From positions 1-37,203 of IMG/VR virus record IMGVR_UViG_3300027741_001866: a stretch of DNA of 37,203 bases. One strand, 5' to 3'. The stretch is from a virus. Positions 16,311 through 23,965 of the stretch are shown piece after piece. The translations under genes and the position numbers were made by a program. Each line of letters begins with the position of its first letter. The first letter of the stretch is position 1. The notes under the pieces were generated by a model that saw only the letters and a list, made by a program, of their open reading frames with translations, had not been told where the DNA came from and ran no database searches.

Positions 16311-16676
16311 ATGACTGACCAACCTAAACCAAACCTTGAACAAGATTTGTTTGATAGCCAGTATATTCGTGATAAAGCACGAAATAATGACATATATTGT
16401 CAGCATCTTTATGCTACGCTCTGTAATAATGAATTCATCAAGGCAGAAGTTCTATCAATCTTAGCAGCAGAACAGTGGTCTTGTAGTTGGCGTCATAGTG
16501 GTGGTATTGCTGCTGGTTTGTATGATGGTTCTTTCAGCGGTGATTATATGCGTTATTACACAGCAAATTTTAACGATGATACTAACTACATTTCCGAAGG
16601 TATGATTGATGAAGAAATCCGTGAAGATTTGAAAAAAATTGGTTGGTATGTGGTTGAAAACAAGGTAAATATATAA
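16311..16676 (+). CDS. Hypothetical acidic protein
   Basis: 121 residues. The ATG at 16311 is preferred over 16299 because GGAG lies 6 bases upstream and 16299 is inside the hairpin arm. Sequence features: a mixed helical N-terminus, a Cys/Trp motif WSCSWRHSGG at about residues 58-67, then an acidic C-terminal helix (EGMIDEEIREDLKKIGW). No recognised family. The stop overlaps the start of the following membrane protein (TAATG), so the two are probably made together. Confidence 0.75.
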   Translation: MTDQPKPNLEQDLFDSQYIRDKARNNDIYCQHLYATLCNNEFIKAEVLSILAAEQWSCSWRHSGGIAAGLYDGSFSGDYMRYYTANFNDDTNYISEGMIDEEIREDLKKIGWYVVENKVNI

Positions 16677-18226
16677 TGTTCTTAAACATTTTAGCACTGC
16701 TAAGTGCAATCTCTATCAGTGGTGTTGCAGCATATTATAGTATTGCTGGTCTTACTGCTATCTTTAGTGGTGCAGTTATTCCTATTATCATTATGGGAAC
16801 CGTGTTAGAAGTTGGTAAGATTATTACTACAGTATGGCTACACCAAAACTGGACACGTGTAAACTTCATTGTTAAATGGTATCTTGCCATTGCTGTGCTT
16901 GTGCTTATGTTTGTGACATCGATGGGTATCTTTGGGTTCTTATCACGTGCACATATTGAAACTACAAGTTCGGTAGGTGATAATACGCTACTCATTGAGC
17001 AGATTGACCAGAACCTTGCCATTGAACAAAATCGCATTCGTGATAATCAAAAGATTATTGCACAAATGGATGATGCTGTTAATGGACTGTTGAATAGCGG
17101 CGCAAGTAATGCTACCAAAGATAATAATCGCACTGCTACCTTAACTACACAAGCAACTAAGTTACGTGATAGTCAGAAGAAAGACCGTGAGTCTGCTAAC
17201 AAAACTATTGATGACACCAACAAGCGCATTCAAGATTTGAATAGCCAGAAACTTAAACTTAACCAAGCACAATTAAAAGTTGAGGCAGAAGTTGGTCCAA
17301 TTAAATATATTGCACAATTAATATACGGAGATAATGTTGATAAGTCGTTACTTGAGCGAGCAGTTCGTTGGGTTATTATTTTCATTGTCGCTGTTTTTGA
17401 TCCCCTTGCTGTTTCTTTGGTATTGGGTGCAACAATGGGTATCTCTAGTAGACGAAAAGAATCCGCCACAGCAGTAGAATATGTGGAAAAGATTGTAGAA
17501 GTTCCTGTTGAAAAGATAGTCACGGTTTATAATAACGATGCTATTATACGTGCAGAAACATTACAAGCAGAAGTAGAAGAACTGCGCAATCGTGAGCCGC
17601 AAGTAATTGAGCGAGTAATTACACAAGCAGTTCCTATCTATGAAGACCGCATTGTTGAAAAGATTGTAGAAGTTCCAACTACAACTATTGTGGAAAAAAT
17701 TGTAGAAGTGCAAGTTCCTACAGAAACTATTATTGAAAAGATAGTAGAAGTAGAAAAGATTGTTGAAGTTCCTGTTGAGACAATTCGTGAAGTTGAAAGA
17801 ATTGTTGACAATACTGATAATAAAACCTTACTTGAATTAACAGTTGCACTTGATCAATTAATAAAAGAAGTTGATGCAAAAAATCATGAGATTCATAAAC
17901 TTAACGCAGAGAATGAAATTCTACGTGAAGAGAAATCTGGTGTAGATGAAAAAGCATATCTTCTCGACGTAGACACCGATATTGTTGGACCAGATTTTCC
18001 GCCTAACGCTGAGTTAGGGCAACTATTCATACGTGTTCGTGAACCAAATAATCTTTACAAATACAATGGTGAAGGTTGGATTTTAGTTGACAAAGACCAA
18101 AATACGGGCTATACTGATAATATAAATTGGAAGCATTGGCAGTTGGGTCGTCTTCAACGTGCAGAACTTGAGTTTGAAGATATGACCGTGGCTGAACAAT
18201 CTGCAATAGAAAATCATGATAAATGA
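16676..18226 (+). CDS. Membrane protein with coiled coil and EKIVEVP repeats
   Basis: 516 residues. Three membrane segments lie in the first 92 residues (about 3-20, 24-48 and 69-91). A long polar coiled coil follows (about 100-215), then a fourth membrane segment (about 230-258). After this comes a heptad-like repeat array EKIVEVPVEKIV (at least seven units, about 270-380) and a second coiled coil. Near the C-terminus (ELGQLFIRVREPNNLYKYNG then EGWILVDKDQN) is a small domain familiar from tail and surface proteins of marine T4-like phages. The topology suggests an inner-membrane anchor with a long rod. Function unknown; scaffold, superinfection exclusion or envelope-spanning roles are all possible. 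Confidence 0.8.
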   Translation: MFLNILALLSAISISGVAAYYSIAGLTAIFSGAVIPIIIMGTVLEVGKIITTVWLHQNWTRVNFIVKWYLAIAVLVLMFVTSMGIFGFLSRAHIETTSSVGDNTLLIEQIDQNLAIEQNRIRDNQKIIAQMDDAVNGLLNSGASNATKDNNRTATLTTQATKLRDSQKKDRESANKTIDDTNKRIQDLNSQKLKLNQAQLKVEAEVGPIKYIAQLIYGDNVDKSLLERAVRWVIIFIVAVFDPLAVSLVLGATMGISSRRKESATAVEYVEKIVEVPVEKIVTVYNNDAIIRAETLQAEVEELRNREPQVIERVITQAVPIYEDRIVEKIVEVPTTTIVEKIVEVQVPTETIIEKIVEVEKIVEVPVETIREVERIVDNTDNKTLLELTVALDQLIKEVDAKNHEIHKLNAENEILREEKSGVDEKAYLLDVDTDIVGPDFPPNAELGQLFIRVREPNNLYKYNGEGWILVDKDQNTGYTDNINWKHWQLGRLQRAELEFEDMTVAEQSAIENHDK

Positions 18227-18627
18227 ACGATAGTAGAATTGTAACTGCGCCTGATACAGACCTTGATCATAGGTTTAAGATACTGTTAGTTGATGTTGAA
18301 TGGAGCGATATTGAACGCCTTTCACAGTCTATAAACAGTTTAAAGTTTCCTATAACTGTATTCTTGTATGGCAGCAATGATACCGATGATATGTGGTGTA
18401 TTAACACTCAACGTATAGCCAATGCTACGCTTATTAATAGTAGATTTAGTGGAACAAAAGAATTACTCAAGGGATGGTTGCTTGCTCAACGCAATACCCA
18501 TTCACTTGGAGCAAATGAAATTGCAAAAGCAAGCCATAAAGAAATATTTGACATTTATTCTTGGATGCTGTTACAATATAATAATTACTTAAAAGAGGAA
18601 AATAATGACTCATCGACCAGAAATTGA
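18223..18627 (+). CDS. Hypothetical protein
   Basis: 134 residues. A KILLVDVEW strand is followed by DIERLSQSINSLKFPITVFLYG, an alternating beta-alpha-beta start like a small Rossmann-type or PIN-like fold. DTDDMWCINTQRIAN and a helical C-terminus follow. No catalytic motif can be assigned. It overlaps the membrane protein stop by 4 bases (ATGA) and the bS21 gene by 23 bases, so it belongs to the same transcript. Confidence 0.7.
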   Translation: MNDSRIVTAPDTDLDHRFKILLVDVEWSDIERLSQSINSLKFPITVFLYGSNDTDDMWCINTQRIANATLINSRFSGTKELLKGWLLAQRNTHSLGANEIAKASHKEIFDIYSWMLLQYNNYLKEENNDSSTRN

Positions 18628-18853
18628 AAATGTTCGTCAACGTGGATTTTTTGTTGAGGTTCACAACAATGATGTAAACAAGGCACTTCGCAAGATGAAG
18701 AAGATTCTTCAACAAGATGGAATCTTCCAAACTCTTCGTGAACGTGAGCGTTTTGAAACACCAAGCATGAAACGTAAGAAAGCCAAGGCTCGTGCACAGA
18801 AGCGTTGGCAGAAGAAGTTGCGTGAACTTCGTAACAGCGGCATTGCAAATTAA
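18605..18853 (+). CDS. rpsU: Ribosomal protein bS21
   Basis: 82 residues. The core FFVEVHNNDVNKALRKMKKI, then QRERERFE-like and PSMKRKKAKARAQKRW, is the bS21 signature: one beta strand, two helices and a basic C-terminus. bS21 sits on the 30S platform near the anti-Shine-Dalgarno region and affects initiation. Phage-borne bS21 is established for some pelagiphages and other environmental viruses. The start has AGAGGAAAATA upstream. Replacing host bS21 could bias ribosomes toward phage messages; that role is a published hypothesis, not visible in the sequence. The gene lies directly before guaC. Confidence 0.92.
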   Translation: MTHRPEIENVRQRGFFVEVHNNDVNKALRKMKKILQQDGIFQTLRERERFETPSMKRKKAKARAQKRWQKKLRELRNSGIAN

Positions 18854-18867
18854 TCAATAGGTAAAAA

Positions 18868-19971
18868 ATGCGTATTATCAATGATACCAAGTTGGATTTC
18901 TCCGACGTTTTAATCTTGCCTAAACGCTCCACGTTAACAAGCCGTGAAGAAGTATCGCTAGAACGAACTTTTACATTTCGTAATAGTAATCGTTATTGGA
19001 GCGGCACTCCCATCATGGCGGCAAATATGGATGGTGTGGGGACATTTGAAATGGCAGAGAAACTTGCCACTTATAAAATGTTTACCACGCTACGTAAAAA
19101 TTATACAACCGAAGAACTTGTTCTATGGATTGGACGCACGGGTTATAATATCCAAGAATATTGGGCTTATGGACTTGGTATCAAGGACGAAGAATACGAA
19201 AAGTTCAAACTTGTCAAGAGTAAGTTGCCAGAGTATAATATCAAGTTTGTTTGTATTGATGTTGCCAATGGTTATACAGAACGATTTGTAGAGTTTGTTA
19301 AACGTTTTCGTGCCGAAAATCCTGATCTAATTATCATTGCTGGCAATGTAGTAACTGGTGATATGACAGAGGAGTTGCTACTAAGTGGAGCAGATATTAT
19401 TAAAGTTGGTATTGGTCCTGGTAGTGTCTGTACTACTCGTCTCAAAACGGGTGTTGGTTATCCACAGCTTAGTGCTATTATTGAGTGTGCTGATGCTGCT
19501 CATGGGCTTGGTGGACATATCATTAGCGATGGCGGTTGCGTTTGTCCTGGCGATGTGTCTAAGGCTTTTGGGGCTGGCGCAGACTTCGTGATGCTTGGCG
19601 GCATGTTAGCTGGTCATGATCAAGGTGGCGGTGATATTGTATCACATACTACTCGTAGTGACCAAGTTTGGATTAAAGATGATGGCACCCCAGATGATAT
19701 CTTTACTACTAAACAGTTTGTTAAGTTCTATGGCATGAGTTCTAAGTCTGCCAATGAAAAGCATAGCGGTGGATTGAAATCCTATCGTGCAGCAGAAGGC
19801 AAGGAAGTTGCCGTGCCTTATCGTGGCGATGTTGGCGATACCGTTCAGGATATTCTTGGTGGTGTTCGTTCTACACTTACCTATACAGGCAGCAAATCGC
19901 TGAAAGAACTATCCAAACGCACAACATTTATTCGTGTCAATAATCAAGTCAACAATGTTTTTGGAAAGTAA
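18868..19971 (+). CDS. guaC: GMP reductase
   Basis: 367 residues, aligning throughout with bacterial GuaC (about 347). It opens with [16 protein letters not shown] and [17 protein letters not shown] and has no CBS domains, which separates it from IMP dehydrogenase. The catalytic Cys188 is in [12 protein letters not shown], followed by [29 protein letters not shown] and [11 protein letters not shown]. The YRAAEGKEV and [13 protein letters not shown] elements close the barrel. About 20 extra residues ([14 protein letters not shown] region, about 250-272) lie before FYGMSS compared with the E. coli protein as I remember it. It converts GMP to IMP with NADPH, feeding purine salvage toward adenine nucleotides. 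AGGT precedes the ATG. Confidence 0.94.
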   Translation: MRIINDTKLDFSDVLILPKRSTLTSREEVSLERTFTFRNSNRYWSGTPIMAANMDGVGTFEMAEKLATYKMFTTLRKNYTTEELVLWIGRTGYNIQEYWAYGLGIKDEEYEKFKLVKSKLPEYNIKFVCIDVANGYTERFVEFVKRFRAENPDLIIIAGNVVTGDMTEELLLSGADIIKVGIGPGSVCTTRLKTGVGYPQLSAIIECADAAHGLGGHIISDGGCVCPGDVSKAFGAGADFVMLGGMLAGHDQGGGDIVSHTTRSDQVWIKDDGTPDDIFTTKQFVKFYGMSSKSANEKHSGGLKSYRAAEGKEVAVPYRGDVGDTVQDILGGVRSTLTYTGSKSLKELSKRTTFIRVNNQVNNVFGK

Positions 19972-20960
19972 TGGCATATTCAAAAGATAATCTTCCACAA
20001 GGTTTTTATGTCTATCAATATATCCGTGAAGATGGAACCCCTTACTATATTGGCAAAGGTAAAGGTGCTAGGCTATATGATACTAGTAAGAGAACTATTC
20101 GAGCGCCAAAAAACAAAGATAGAATTATAATTGTTCAAGAAAATTTAAGTGAAGAATTAGCATTTAAATTAGAAAAAGAATTAATTGCCAAATATGGAAG
20201 AAAGAATAATCAAACTGGAATACTAAGAAATCTCACTGATGGCGGAGAAGGTTCTAGTGGCACAATTTGGAGTATAGAACAACGTAAAAAAATATCTATA
20301 GCAAATAAAAATAGAAGTCCAGAACTTCTTGCTAAAATTAAACAAGCAATTCAAGAAAGCAGAACCCCAGAAGTAGGCGCTAAAATATCGGCTGCTAACA
20401 AAAATAGATCACCAGAAATAAACGCTAAAATATCAGCGGCTAATAAAGGTCGTAAACCTTGGAATAAAGGTTTAACGTATAATGAAGATTCTCGAATTAA
20501 AAGAAATTTTAATAGAAAAGTAAGCGAAGAAACTCGTGCTAAATTATCTAATTCATTAAAGGGAAAAAGTACTGGTAAAAAACATAGTCCAGAAACTATT
20601 GAAAAATTAAAAAAAGCAAGAGCCAAACAAATATTTTCAGATGAAACTCGTGCCAAACTACGTGGGAGAAAACTTAGTGATGAAACACGTGCCAAGATAT
20701 CTAGTAAATTAAAAGGAAGAAAGCATAGTGACGAAAGTCGTGCTAAAATGCGTGGAAGAAAGCATAGTGACGAAACTCGTACTAAAATGCGTGGAAGAAT
20801 ACACAATAAAGAAACTCGTGCTAAAATTTCTTGTGCAGTAAAAAACAGAAAAGTTAGCCAAGAAACTCGGCTAAAAATGTCTGCTGCTAGAAAATTATAT
20901 GTATTAAAAAACCAAACTCCAATAGAATTAAATCCAGATTTATTTGAAATAATTAAATGA
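19971..20960 (+). CDS. GIY-YIG homing endonuclease with NUMOD3 repeats
   Basis: 329 residues. The nuclease domain is N-terminal: GFYVYQYI (11-18), YYIGKGKG (25-32), Arg34 and Glu70 in KLEKELIAKYG. A GGEGSSG linker follows. Residues about 100-315 hold roughly ten NUMOD3-like helix motifs (SEETRAKLSNSLKGK; SDETRAKMRGRKHS), a DNA-binding repeat typical of free-standing phage Seg/F-type endonucleases. The start overlaps the guaC stop (TAATG). The codons are much richer in A than in neighbouring genes, consistent with recent arrival. Such enzymes spread themselves by cutting unoccupied sites nearby, so guaC or hsp20 of related phages is a likely target. Confidence 0.92.
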   Translation: MAYSKDNLPQGFYVYQYIREDGTPYYIGKGKGARLYDTSKRTIRAPKNKDRIIIVQENLSEELAFKLEKELIAKYGRKNNQTGILRNLTDGGEGSSGTIWSIEQRKKISIANKNRSPELLAKIKQAIQESRTPEVGAKISAANKNRSPEINAKISAANKGRKPWNKGLTYNEDSRIKRNFNRKVSEETRAKLSNSLKGKSTGKKHSPETIEKLKKARAKQIFSDETRAKLRGRKLSDETRAKISSKLKGRKHSDESRAKMRGRKHSDETRTKMRGRIHNKETRAKISCAVKNRKVSQETRLKMSAARKLYVLKNQTPIELNPDLFEIIK

Positions 20961-20966
20961 AAACCC

Positions 20967-21058
20967 TTGACAAATGACATATGAATTACTAAATATATGT
21001 AGACGATGCCAATGATGGGTCGTCTACAGTATACTCGCTTTAAAAAGGAGAAACAAGC
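20967..21058 (+). promoter_or_regulatory. Promoter and structured leader of hsp20
   Basis: TTGACA (20967-20972), 17 bases, TAAATA (20990-20995); the late-like form is ACTAAATA (20988-20995). The leader contains a 9-bp inverted repeat TGTAGACGA (20998-21006) / TCGTCTACA (21020-21028), of which at least 6 bp remain if the RNA starts near 21001. AAAGGAG (21044-21050 region) precedes the ATG, and GCTT/AAGC flanks that site. Confidence 0.65.
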
Positions 21059-21496
21059 ATGAGTAACCTTCTACAGGTCTTTGACCAGAAATTATTTGAT
21101 AACCTTCACCGTACCACTATTGGTTTTGATCGTATCCTAGATGATATGCTGCGTGTGAACAGCATCCAAGTACAACAGAATTATCCACCATACAATATCA
21201 TCCGCAATGATGAAACCAATTATGAAATTCAGATTGCCGTAAGTGGCTTCTCTGAAAAAGATATTGATATCACCTTAACTGATAATCAATTGGTTATCAC
21301 TGGCGAAAACACCGACGAGGATACCAACGAGTATCTTCACCGTGGCATTGCTGCTCGCAAGTTTATTCGCACATTCTCACTAAGTGATGATGTTGTGGTA
21401 AATGCTGCAAAGGTTAAGAATGGCTTGCTTATCGTATCACTAGAACATGTTGTTCCAGACGAAAAGAAGCCAAAGAAAATTCCAGTAACCAAGTAA
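21059..21496 (+). CDS. hsp20: Small heat shock protein (Hsp20/IbpA type)
   Basis: 145 residues with an alpha-crystallin domain at about residues 45-130. It has YNIIRNDETNYEIQIAVSGF, EKDIDITLTDNQLVITGE, a HRGIAARKFIRTFSL loop and GLLIVSLEH. The C-terminal IPV is the I-x-I/V-type tail that docks between dimers. Hsp20 is widespread in T4-like marine phages, where it is thought to aid folding or scaffold assembly. It has a strong ribosome site and its own promoter, and is followed by a hairpin terminator. Confidence 0.95.
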   Translation: MSNLLQVFDQKLFDNLHRTTIGFDRILDDMLRVNSIQVQQNYPPYNIIRNDETNYEIQIAVSGFSEKDIDITLTDNQLVITGENTDEDTNEYLHRGIAARKFIRTFSLSDDVVVNAAKVKNGLLIVSLEHVVPDEKKPKKIPVTK

Positions 21497-21511
21497 TATA
21501 ATAGCAACAAA

Positions 21512-21537
21512 ACACGGCGGGAATTGTCCCGCCGTGT
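21512..21537 (+). terminator. GC-rich hairpin after hsp20
   Basis: Perfect 11-bp stem ACACGGCGGGA / TCCCGCCGTGT with a 4-base ATTG loop, 16 bases after the hsp20 stop. There is no U run after it (AATAATAG follows), so it may act as an RNA-end stabiliser or a weak terminator. Confidence 0.7.
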
Positions 21538-21645
21538 AATAATAGAAGATGAGCAAAATGAAGCACAGACACCGCAACCAAGTCCAATGTAAAAATTAAG
21601 CCTAAGTTAGACTTAGCACCACCACCACGTTTTAGTGTTATCTTT

Positions 21646-21873
21646 ATGAATGATAATGTAACAACCGTTGATTTTGTTATGGCTGTTCTACAAGAAGTAT
21701 TTGAACATGATGAAGATAGTGCAATGGGACTAACTGCTAAAATTCATGAACAGGGACAAGCAACTGTTGCAGTATTACCTTTTGAAATTGCAGAAAGCAA
21801 AGCAGTTGAAGTAACGTTACTTGCTCGCACCAATAGTTTTCCACTTAATGTAAAGATTGAACCACAAGCCTAA
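21646..21873 (+). CDS. clpS: ClpS-like adaptor of ClpAP, 5' end disrupted
   Basis: 75 residues from the first in-frame ATG. NDNVTTVDFVMAVLQEVFEHD, AKIHEQGQATVAVL and an AESKAVEVTLLAR helix align along the whole ClpS core. The Asn-Asp pair and His34 (His66 of E. coli ClpS) that read N-degrons are kept; the following Asp is Asn, and the gatekeeper Met is Val. Homology continues upstream without a start: codons 21562-21645 read STDTATKSNVKIKPKLDLAP then PPRFSVIF, the normal ClpS N-terminus. A TGA (21559) precedes it. An ATG in another frame (21549, MSKM) would join it if one A near 21561 were skipped. The entry may therefore be a frameshifted gene, an assembly error or a programmed shift. There is no ribosome site before 21646. 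Confidence 0.8.
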   Translation: MNDNVTTVDFVMAVLQEVFEHDEDSAMGLTAKIHEQGQATVAVLPFEIAESKAVEVTLLARTNSFPLNVKIEPQA

Positions 21874-22646
21874 ACTTCTATTAGTTTAGGAAAATAAATC
21901 TGACCAATATTTTCTTCTGGGCGACCACGGGGATGGCACACATAACGTATGCCATCTATTGTCTCATCAAATTCTTTATGAACGTGTCCAAAGCACCAAG
22001 CACGAATTTTCTGATTTGTGTTTGCTAATAGCGTGGTTTGAAATAAACTATTGCCGATACGACCATAGTGAACAGGATTGTAATCAGGCGGCAAATAAGA
22101 AAATCGTTTCATTGGTGCGGTGTGAGTAACAACTACTATATGATTGATGCGTGGATCATTGTTAAACGTTTCAATTTGATTGTATAACATCTTTGCTTCA
22201 TTCTTAGCAATTATAAAGATTTCACTAAGTTTTTCTTCTTCAAATCCTTCAACAACTAAACGTTCCCAACATTCACTGCTGCTCATTTGCGGCATACAAA
22301 AATCATATGTCCACCATCCATTGCAACCTATAAATGCAGTATCATCTAAAACAATACAGCTTTTATGAAGATAGGTTATGTTATTGTGTGGAGAAATTCG
22401 ATCATAAAATTTAGCGCAATTTTCATGAAGATTTGTTTTATGATTGTGTTCATGGTTGCCATCGACAAATATAACATGGCGATAGTTTTTGCCAATTTCA
22501 ATTAATTTTTTATAACTGTAATCCCAATCGTTGCTGATATCACCTGCAACTACGCATACTAAACTTGTTCCCAAACCATCCCAATTTAAATTTTGTTCAG
22601 GCGGCCACCAATTTTCGTGTAAATCACTTACTAAATCAAAATGCAT
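21870..22646 (-). CDS. Calcineurin-like metallophosphoesterase
   Basis: 258 residues, minus strand. All metal-binding blocks of the family are present in order: SDLHE (residues 7-11), AGDISND (about 34), DGNHEHN (about 62), VVTHTAP (about 174) and a C-terminal GHVHKEFDE (about 219). It is a stand-alone phosphoesterase without signal peptide or extra domain; substrates in this family range from nucleotides to RNA 2',3'-cyclic phosphates, and none can be chosen here. It is convergent with the ClpS-like gene (4-base overlap) and divergent from the next gene. Confidence 0.9.
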   Translation of the reverse strand: MHFDLVSDLHENWWPPEQNLNWDGLGTSLVCVVAGDISNDWDYSYKKLIEIGKNYRHVIFVDGNHEHNHKTNLHENCAKFYDRISPHNNITYLHKSCIVLDDTAFIGCNGWWTYDFCMPQMSSSECWERLVVEGFEEEKLSEIFIIAKNEAKMLYNQIETFNNDPRINHIVVVTHTAPMKRFSYLPPDYNPVHYGRIGNSLFQTTLLANTNQKIRAWCFGHVHKEFDETIDGIRYVCHPRGRPEENIGQIYFPKLIEV

Positions 22647-22652
22647 TTTTTA

Positions 22653-22681
22653 TTGAACCTACAGTAATAATTATATATAAT
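22653..22681 (+). promoter_or_regulatory. Promoter of the 22688 gene
   Basis: TTGAAC (22653-22658), 17-base spacer, perfect TATAAT (22676-22681). The predicted transcription start coincides with the ATG at 22688, which implies a leaderless message. Confidence 0.75.
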
Positions 22682-22687
22682 ATCATA

Positions 22688-23047
22688 ATGAACATAATTT
22701 TTAATAAAGAACTTGTCGCAGAACTAAAAGAGAAATACACTATCCTTGAATTAGATACGGTGATGCAACCTAGCTTGGCAGAACCAATTGTTTTACACGC
22801 TGTAGTAGAGATCACCAATATCACTGACTTATCAACGTTGTCATTCTTTCGTGAAATGCATGAAGATATGATTCGTGAATATAAGAGTGGCAATTGGACA
22901 AGAGCGGCAGAACTTACAAGCGGATTGCTTGGACATTTTAATGGTGAATTAGACGAATTTTATAATTTAGTTATTGACTTCTGCGCAGAATCTGTTAAAG
23001 TAAATAGAAGTTGGGACGGTATCAAGCATACGGTTCCTAAAGAATAA
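22688..23047 (+). CDS. Hypothetical protein
   Basis: 119 residues from the ATG at 22688 (MNIIFNKELVAELKEKY). An upstream in-frame start at 22565 was rejected because it lies inside the divergent phosphoesterase gene and upstream of the promoter. A predicted beta strand VLHAVVEITNI lies between two helical regions; the second half is mostly helical and acidic, with a WTRAAELTSGLLGHFNGELDE segment. No motif is recognised. Transcription probably starts at the ATG itself. It precedes tRNA-Thr by 5 bases and may be on the same transcript. Confidence 0.75.
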   Translation: MNIIFNKELVAELKEKYTILELDTVMQPSLAEPIVLHAVVEITNITDLSTLSFFREMHEDMIREYKSGNWTRAAELTSGLLGHFNGELDEFYNLVIDFCAESVKVNRSWDGIKHTVPKE

Positions 23048-23052
23048 CATAG

Positions 23053-23135
23053 GCTGAGTTGGCACAGTGGCGACTGCACCGCTTTTGTAAGGCGGAATAC
23101 AAACAACGGGGGTTCGAGTCCCTCACTCAGCACCA
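23053..23135 (+). tRNA. tRNA-Thr (anticodon TGT)
   Basis: Acceptor GCTGAGT (23053-23059) pairs with ACTCAGC (23125-23131), followed by encoded ACCA. The anticodon stem is CCGCT/GGCGG with loop TTTGTAA, giving anticodon TGT. The T arm is GGGGG-TTCGAGT-CCCTC. The variable region (AATACAAACAAC, 12 bases) is longer than the usual 4-5 and has no obvious stem, so the isotype call is slightly less sure than the gene call. Confidence 0.88.
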
Positions 23136-23152
23136 TTTTTTAGAGGTAGGTT

Positions 23153-23962
23153 ATGTCACGTTATTGGTCCGAAACTGCACTATTTGATTGGCTTCGTGGG
23201 AAGTTTGGTATTGAAAAACCAACTGCTCTTGAATGGGGCGAATGGTCTGTGTGGAAGCGTAATACCAAAGCCGCACATCCTATTGGTTATTGGGTAACTG
23301 AAACTTTTCCTCGTATTGTAGATAAGATTGATCGCAATACTGTTGGACATATTGATAATGCTCGTTATTATCTTCGCAATCGTTTTTGGCGTCAAACACA
23401 CGTTCTTCCAACAGGTTTGCCGCTCGGTGAATATCATGATTTAGATGAGCGTATTCTTCATGGTGTCATGCAAGGTATTGTAGACTATGTTGAAAAAGAA
23501 CTTGCTTGGAAAAGCCGTTGGTTGAGCACAGAGGAAAGCAAGGCGGTTGTGTGGAAGAGCGGTCGTTGCCCCCAACTTGGATTGAAGTATCTTGAATGGG
23601 AAAAAGGTTTGCTCTATGATGAGTCATGGGGAATGGAACCAACCGATGCAAAGTTTGGTGAATTGACTGACCAAGCACAACGTGCCATTGATGTGCTACG
23701 ACTTTATAACTGGTGGAAAACAGAGCGTCCCCAGCGTCCTGACTCACATGACGCAAGTGGTTGGAGCCAGTATTGTGATGATATGGACAAGAAGTATGGA
23801 CGTGATCATTTCTTTGAAAGTCGTGATCAAGAAACTGATGAAGAACGTGCTCGTAGTCGTGCGGCATTGGACAAGTCTCACGAAATTGAAGCAGCATATG
23901 ATGCAGAAGATACTGCAATGTTGATGCTCGTTGTTCGTATAAGAAAAGGATTATGGACATAA
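23153..23962 (+). CDS. Hypothetical Trp-rich protein
   Basis: 269 residues with an unusual density of Trp, Tyr, Arg and Asp (for example EWGEWSVWKRNT, YYLRNRFWRQTH, WGMEPTDAKFGE). It appears soluble and mostly helical, with no signal peptide or recognised catalytic motif. An acidic-basic helix (DQETDEERARSRAALDKSHE) is near the C-terminus. GAGGTAGG precedes the ATG. I recall similar Trp-rich proteins in marine T4-like phages but cannot name a family. It is followed immediately by the structured RNA candidate. Confidence 0.75.
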   Translation: MSRYWSETALFDWLRGKFGIEKPTALEWGEWSVWKRNTKAAHPIGYWVTETFPRIVDKIDRNTVGHIDNARYYLRNRFWRQTHVLPTGLPLGEYHDLDERILHGVMQGIVDYVEKELAWKSRWLSTEESKAVVWKSGRCPQLGLKYLEWEKGLLYDESWGMEPTDAKFGELTDQAQRAIDVLRLYNWWKTERPQRPDSHDASGWSQYCDDMDKKYGRDHFFESRDQETDEERARSRAALDKSHEIEAAYDAEDTAMLMLVVRIRKGLWT

Positions 23963-23965
23963 CAA

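Noticed and set aside
17480-17800. Repetitive DNA considered as a CRISPR-like or satellite array
   Set aside because: The repeats are in frame and encode EKIVEVP protein units with no spacers.
20351-20980. A 209-residue antisense frame opposite the homing endonuclease
   Set aside because: It is produced by reverse reading of the NUMOD3 repeats (periodic SSLCFLPRILARV pattern) and is unlikely to be coded.
21549-21599. A 16-codon frame MSKMKHRHRNQVQCKN
   Set aside because: It ends within the ClpS N-terminal homology and is better explained as the displaced start of that gene.
21602-21616. Short dyad CTAAGT-TAG-ACTTAG
   Set aside because: It lies within ClpS-homologous codons with no promoter nearby; probably chance.
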